The translations under genes were made by a program, and so were the position numbers. Shown here piece by piece: positions 7,317 to 8,451 of a stretch of 8,451 bases of DNA. Source of the DNA: Acidobacteriota bacterium (GTDB lineage Bacteria > Acidobacteriota > Terriglobia > Bryobacterales > Bryobacteraceae); contig CANIFK010000191.1 of NCBI GenBank assembly GCA_947466555.1, positions 1 to 8,451 on the forward strand, in the 5' to 3' direction. The notes beneath the pieces are model-generated. The model ran no database searches and had not been told where the DNA came from. It was given only the letters and a program-made list of their open reading frames with translations. Each line of letters begins with the position of its first letter. Position 1 is the first letter of the stretch.

Positions 7317-7813
7317 CAGCCCTCTTCCTTCTTGCCGCGGCGCTCTTCACCATAGACACTGCCAAAACCGAGGTCACCTGGTCCCTCGGCGCCGCGCTCC
7401 ACACCGTCCACGGCACCTTCCGCCTGAAGAGCGCCGCCCCTCAATCCGGCCAGATCGTCATCGACGCCACCACCGGCCAATCCGGCAACACCTCCCGTGA
7501 CGCCAAGATGCACAAAACCGTGCTCGAAAGCGCCAAGTACCCCGAAATCGTCTTCACCCCCAAGCGCATCGACGGCCCCATCGCCCCCACCGGAAGCTCC
7601 GAAATCAAGCTCATCGGCGACATCCAGATCCACGGCTCGACCCACGAAATCACCATCCCCGCAAAAGTGGAAGACGCCCGGAAATTCAAAGCGACATTCA
7701 CCATCCCCTACGTCGCCTGGGGCATGAAAAACCCCGGCACCTTCCTGCTCCGCGTCGACGACAAAGTCGAAATCACCATCACCGGCGAAGCCCGCCTCCC
7801 CAACCCCAATTGA
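7313..7813 (+). CDS. YceI-family protein, probably exported
   Basis: This 166-residue protein is a YceI-like (lipocalin-like) beta barrel. Characterised members are periplasmic or secreted and bind polyisoprenoid or quinone-like lipids. Supporting motifs are FTIDTAKTEVTWSLGAALHTVHGTF (residues 12-36 region), the SRDAKMHKTVLESAKYPEI block (61-79), GDIQIHGSTHEITIP (102-116) and the barrel-closing VEITITGEARL. The N-terminus is only about 12 hydrophobic residues (MTALFLLAAALF) with no basic residue, short for a signal peptide. No earlier start exists, because in-frame stops lie at 7271 and 7280. The ATG overlaps the upstream stop (ATGA) and has no Shine-Dalgarno site, which points to reinitiation by ribosomes from the BACON gene. 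It has no Cys and no lipobox. Its neighbours, a quinol oxidase and a peroxiredoxin, suggest an envelope redox or lipid role, which is inference. Confidence 0.9.
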   Translation: MTALFLLAAALFTIDTAKTEVTWSLGAALHTVHGTFRLKSAAPQSGQIVIDATTGQSGNTSRDAKMHKTVLESAKYPEIVFTPKRIDGPIAPTGSSEIKLIGDIQIHGSTHEITIPAKVEDARKFKATFTIPYVAWGMKNPGTFLLRVDDKVEITITGEARLPNPN

Positions 7814-7849
7814 CGAAGGGGTATCTCTCGTGAGCAAACTATCACCACG
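7814..7849 (+). other. Gap before the peroxiredoxin gene, with a possible 7-codon leader ORF
   Basis: The gap contains AAGGGG (7816-7821), a good Shine-Dalgarno match but 28 nt from the peroxiredoxin ATG. It is 8 nt before a GTG at 7830 that opens a seven-codon frame (MSKLSPR). That frame's TGA at 7851-7853 overlaps the peroxiredoxin ATG (7850-7852) as ATGA. It may be a leader peptide that couples translation, or chance. No terminator hairpin is seen. Confidence 0.3.
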
Positions 7850-8386
7850 ATGAAATTTTTCTCCACCATCACGCTGCTCCTTGCGACCGCGACCCTCTTC
7901 GCCCAGGCTCCTCAAGCCCCGCCCAAGACGCACCTGAAAGTCGGCGACACCGCCCCGGACTTCACCCTCCCCTCCACCACCGGCAAGCCCGTCAAACTGT
8001 CGGATTTCCAAGGCAAGAAGAACGTCGTACTCGCCTTCTACCCGGCTGCCTTCACCGGCGGCTGCACCAATGAGATGAAGGCGTACGGCGCCAGCATCGC
8101 CAAGTTCGAAGGGGCCGACACGCAGGTCTTCGGCGTCTCCACCGACAACTCCCCCTCCCAAAAGGTGTTCGCCGAACAGACCAACGCAACGTTCCCCATG
8201 CTCAGCGATTTCCGCGACCGCAACGTCTCCAAAGCCTACGGCATCCTGATGCCCTCGGGCGTTGCCAACCGCGCCACCTTCGTCGTCGACAAAGCCGGCA
8301 AAATCCAGTTCATCGAAGAAGGCAAAGCCGCCGTCGATATCACCGGCGCCGCCACCGCCTGCAGCCGTCTCGCCGGCAAGCACTAA
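7850..8386 (+). CDS. Exported AhpC/TSA-family peroxiredoxin
   Basis: This is a 178-residue thiol peroxidase that reduces hydrogen peroxide or organic peroxides. A signal peptide (MKFFSTITLLLATATLFAQA, cleavage near residue 18-20) places it in the periplasm or outside the cell. The thioredoxin-fold core begins KVGDTAPDFTLPSTTGKPV. The active-site motif PAAFTGGC gives P65, T69 and peroxidatic C72, with the supporting Arg at R141 (NRATFVVD). The only other Cys is C171, eight residues from the end (TACSRLAGKH), a candidate resolving Cys. The sequence resembles Bcp/AhpE-like members more than classical AhpC, but I cannot fix the subgroup. Its reductant is unknown, and no thioredoxin-like partner is in the window. 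The Shine-Dalgarno-like AAGGGG upstream is misplaced for this ATG (see 7814-7849). The next gene starts 3 bp after its stop. Confidence 0.92.
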   Translation: MKFFSTITLLLATATLFAQAPQAPPKTHLKVGDTAPDFTLPSTTGKPVKLSDFQGKKNVVLAFYPAAFTGGCTNEMKAYGASIAKFEGADTQVFGVSTDNSPSQKVFAEQTNATFPMLSDFRDRNVSKAYGILMPSGVANRATFVVDKAGKIQFIEEGKAAVDITGAATACSRLAGKH

Positions 8387-8389
8387 CCA

Positions 8390-8451
8390 ATGCGCGCACT
8401 CCTCGCCGTTGCGCTCCTTACCGCGGGCCTCGCTCTGCCGAAGGAGCGCAC
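8390..8451 (+). CDS. 5' end of a gene with a signal-peptide-like N-terminus (runs off the window)
   Basis: An ATG 3 bp after the peroxiredoxin stop opens a frame of 20 full codons to the window end: MRALLAVALLTAGLALPKER. A basic residue, a hydrophobic stretch of about 13 residues and a following charged region look like a Sec signal peptide. No clear Shine-Dalgarno site is seen, as at other tightly coupled starts here. The product cannot be identified from this length. Confidence 0.6.
   Translation, partial: MRALLAVALLTAGLALPKER

Noticed and set aside
7163..8383. A 406-residue open frame on the - strand under the yceI and peroxiredoxin genes
   Set aside because: It is antisense to three well-supported genes, its composition is low-complexity Gly/Asp/Val/Phe as expected from reading NNC codons backwards, and it shows no recognisable domain.

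Overview
The window reads as a piece of a bacterial chromosome from the phylum Acidobacteriota, most likely the Solibacter/Bryobacter group. The strongest clue is the 864-residue secreted protein at 4722-7316. It joins seven BACON-like Ig-fold repeats to the C-terminal domain first described as a paralogous family in Candidatus Solibacter usitatus (TIGR03437). High G+C and a strong preference for C-ending codons agree with this. The assignment is inference from protein content, since no rRNA or marker gene is present.

All genes lie on the + strand and are packed with almost no space between them. From left to right they are: the C-terminal two thirds of an RND-type efflux pump inner-membrane subunit (1-2179); a 62-residue two-helix DUF2892/YgaP-type membrane protein (2179-2367); cytochrome bd-type quinol oxidase subunits I and II, cydA (2367-3683) and cydB (3684-4694); the secreted BACON-repeat protein (4722-7316); an exported YceI-family protein (7313-7813); an exported AhpC/TSA-type peroxiredoxin (7850-8386); and the first 20 codons of another gene with a signal-peptide-like start (8390 onward). 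Junctions are TAATG, TAATG, abutting, 27 bp, ATGA, 36 bp and 3 bp. I see no convincing promoter or terminator in any gap, so the run could be one long transcript. No RNA gene, mobile element or CRISPR array is visible.

A plausible common theme is envelope and respiratory stress. The pump removes toxic compounds, cytochrome bd supports oxygen respiration at low oxygen or under oxidative or nitrosative stress, and the peroxiredoxin detoxifies peroxide outside the cytoplasm. YceI proteins bind polyisoprenoid or quinone-like lipids, and the BACON protein is probably extracytoplasmic. Each family is well recognised. What is less ordinary is the combination, a sharply bounded patch of unusual codon use inside cydB, the replacement of a quinone-site lysine in CydA, and a possible seven-codon leader ORF coupled to the peroxiredoxin start.
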